Below are positions 62,976 to 64,000 of a stretch of DNA of 64,000 nt, piece after piece. Position numbers and translations under genes: made by a program. Below the pieces are notes generated by a model, which worked only from the letters and a program-made list of their open reading frames with translations, was not told the origin of the DNA and ran no database searches. Source of the stretch: Roseomonas alba (lineage in GTDB: Bacteria; Pseudomonadota; Alphaproteobacteria; Acetobacterales; Acetobacteraceae); contig NZ_JAHYBZ010000003.1 in assembly GCF_019430885.1 (NCBI RefSeq), forward strand, positions 124,001 through 188,000, given 5' to 3'. Position 1 is the first letter of the stretch; each line of letters starts with the position of its first letter.

Positions 62976-63947
62976 TCAGGTGGCGGTGATCCCGACCTTG
63001 CGGATGATCTCCTCGTACTTCGCCATTTCCCGCTGGATGAAGTCGCGGAACTGCGCGGGCGTGCTGCCGACCGGCTCGTTGCCGAGCTCGGCGAAGCGCG
63101 TGCGGATGGCGGCCGTGGCCAGCACCTCGGCGACCGCGGCCTGCATCTGGCGCATCATCGGCTCCGGCGTGCCGGCCGGGGCGAAGATGCCGTTCCAGTC
63201 ATAGCTCTCGACCGTCGGATAGCCGGATTCGGCAAGGGTCGGCAGGTCGGGGAAGGCCGCGGCGCGCGTGCTGCCCGTGGTCGCCAGCGCCTTCAGCCGC
63301 CCTTCGCGGATATGCGGCATCGAGGAGGGGATGAAAGCGAAGCTGCTGAAGACATGGCCCGCCATCAGGTCGACCATGGCCGGCCCGCCGCCGCGATAGG
63401 GCACGTGGATCATCTGCAGCCCCGCGGCAGCCATGAAGATCTCCATGCCGAGATGCTGCGCGGACCCGTTGCCCGAGGAGGCATAGGAGAGCTCGCCCGG
63501 CCGCGCCTTCACATAGGCGACGTAGTCGGCGACCGAATTCACCGGCGCCGAGGGATGGACCGCCAGCGCATTGCCCGAACGGCTGACCTGAGTGACCGGT
63601 ACCAGGTCCTCGAGCACCTTGTAGGGCATCGCGCGGCCGAGGGCCGGGTTCACGGCATAGGTGGTGATGTCGAACAGGAAGGTGTGCCCGTCGGGCGGCT
63701 GCTGCGCGACGAAGCCGCCGGCGATCAGCCCGGAGCCGCCGGCGCGGCTTTCGACCACCACGTTCTGGCCGAGGCGCTCGGAGATGCCCGGCGCGATCAG
63801 CCGCGCCGTCACATCCGCCCCGCCACCGGGCGAGGTGCTGATGATCAGACGGATCGGGCGGGTGAACAGCGAGGTCTCGGCACGCGCGGTACCGGCAAGG
63901 CCGAAGCCCATCATCGAGGCGAGGAACTGCTGACGCGTCAGGATCAT
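62976..63947 (-). CDS. Tripartite tricarboxylate transporter (TctC/Bug) substrate-binding protein
   Basis: This 323-residue periplasmic protein begins MILTRQQFLASMMGFGLAGT, with a signal ending near TARA. Motifs: RPIRLIISTSPGGGADVTARL near residue 30, VVVESRAGGSGLIAGGF near 63, PDGHTFLFD, ASSGNGSAQHLGME near 155, and IHVPYRGGGPAMVDLM near 180. AGGAGAG about 8 nt before ATG 63947 supports the start. It is the third TctC in the window and, like the others, has no TctA/B partner in reach. It points away from the right edge, so its operon partners may lie off-window only upstream. Confidence 0.92.
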   Translation of the reverse strand: MILTRQQFLASMMGFGLAGTARAETSLFTRPIRLIISTSPGGGADVTARLIAPGISERLGQNVVVESRAGGSGLIAGGFVAQQPPDGHTFLFDITTYAVNPALGRAMPYKVLEDLVPVTQVSRSGNALAVHPSAPVNSVADYVAYVKARPGELSYASSGNGSAQHLGMEIFMAAAGLQMIHVPYRGGGPAMVDLMAGHVFSSFAFIPSSMPHIREGRLKALATTGSTRAAAFPDLPTLAESGYPTVESYDWNGIFAPAGTPEPMMRQMQAAVAEVLATAAIRTRFAELGNEPVGSTPAQFRDFIQREMAKYEEIIRKVGITAT

Positions 63948-64000
63948 CTTGCTCTCCTTGATTGGCTGGCTGGTTCCTCCCCGGGAGTGCCTCTTCCCCC

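Noticed and set aside
1-64000. tRNA, rRNA or riboswitch genes
   Set aside because: I looked for cloverleaf-like spacing and known leader motifs in the larger gaps and saw none, but a covariance-model scan was not possible.

Overview
The window is GC-rich, densely coded DNA with overlapping start and stop codons. It most likely comes from an alphaproteobacterium of the Acetobacteraceae, Roseomonas-like. This is inference, based on three orphan TctC/Bug binding proteins, a tarD-type enolase, Tat-like signals on binding proteins, a rpmH-rnpA-yidD-yidC cluster, and GC-rich palindromic repeats after genes. No rRNA, tRNA, CRISPR array, transposase or phage gene was seen.

Layout. 1-9.8 kb: a respiratory nitrate reductase operon on the minus strand (narK-narG-narH-narJ-narI, narI cut by the window edge), with a divergent Crp/Fnr regulator and FNR-type boxes between them. 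9.8-18.3 kb: a minus-strand operon with phosphonoacetate hydrolase, a second type I phosphodiesterase and a complete Dpp/Opp-type ABC importer, opposite a LysR regulator. 18.5-21.4 kb: rRNA methyltransferase, DUF3293 protein and MFS transporter. 21.7-28.3 kb: an alpha/beta-hydrolase lacking its serine, a TctC protein, a Sir2-Tam-patatin operon and a chemotaxis receptor. 28.8-32.1 kb: engB and the rpmH-rnpA-yidD-yidC operon. 32.3-38 kb: TVP38 protein plus flavoprotein, D(-)-tartrate dehydratase, methyltransferase and MipA/OmpV protein. 38-47.4 kb: two tandem paralogous binding proteins, a Dpp-type transporter, a luciferase-like monooxygenase and two carboxymuconolactone-decarboxylase/AhpD-like proteins, a gene set known from other genomes (KPN_01854/KPN_01858 and Avi_7169/7170 families). 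47.8-55.3 kb: single genes including an acyl-CoA synthetase, epoxide hydrolase, protein phosphatase, TctC protein, Nudix hydrolase and DUF1285 protein. 55.4-62.8 kb: MoxR ATPase, DUF58, BatA/DUF4159 and vWA-like membrane proteins (Bat-type locus). 63-63.9 kb: another TctC protein.

The main unexplained structure is a family of intergenic repeats of about 230 bp (five full-length copies, one enlarged copy, one solo arm). Each full copy has two different arms, a and b, facing each other; each arm carries two hairpins. Copies sit directly 3' of genes, and two lie inside the MoxR/DUF58/DUF4159 gene string. They look like BIME/REP-type units, but I cannot match them to a named family.
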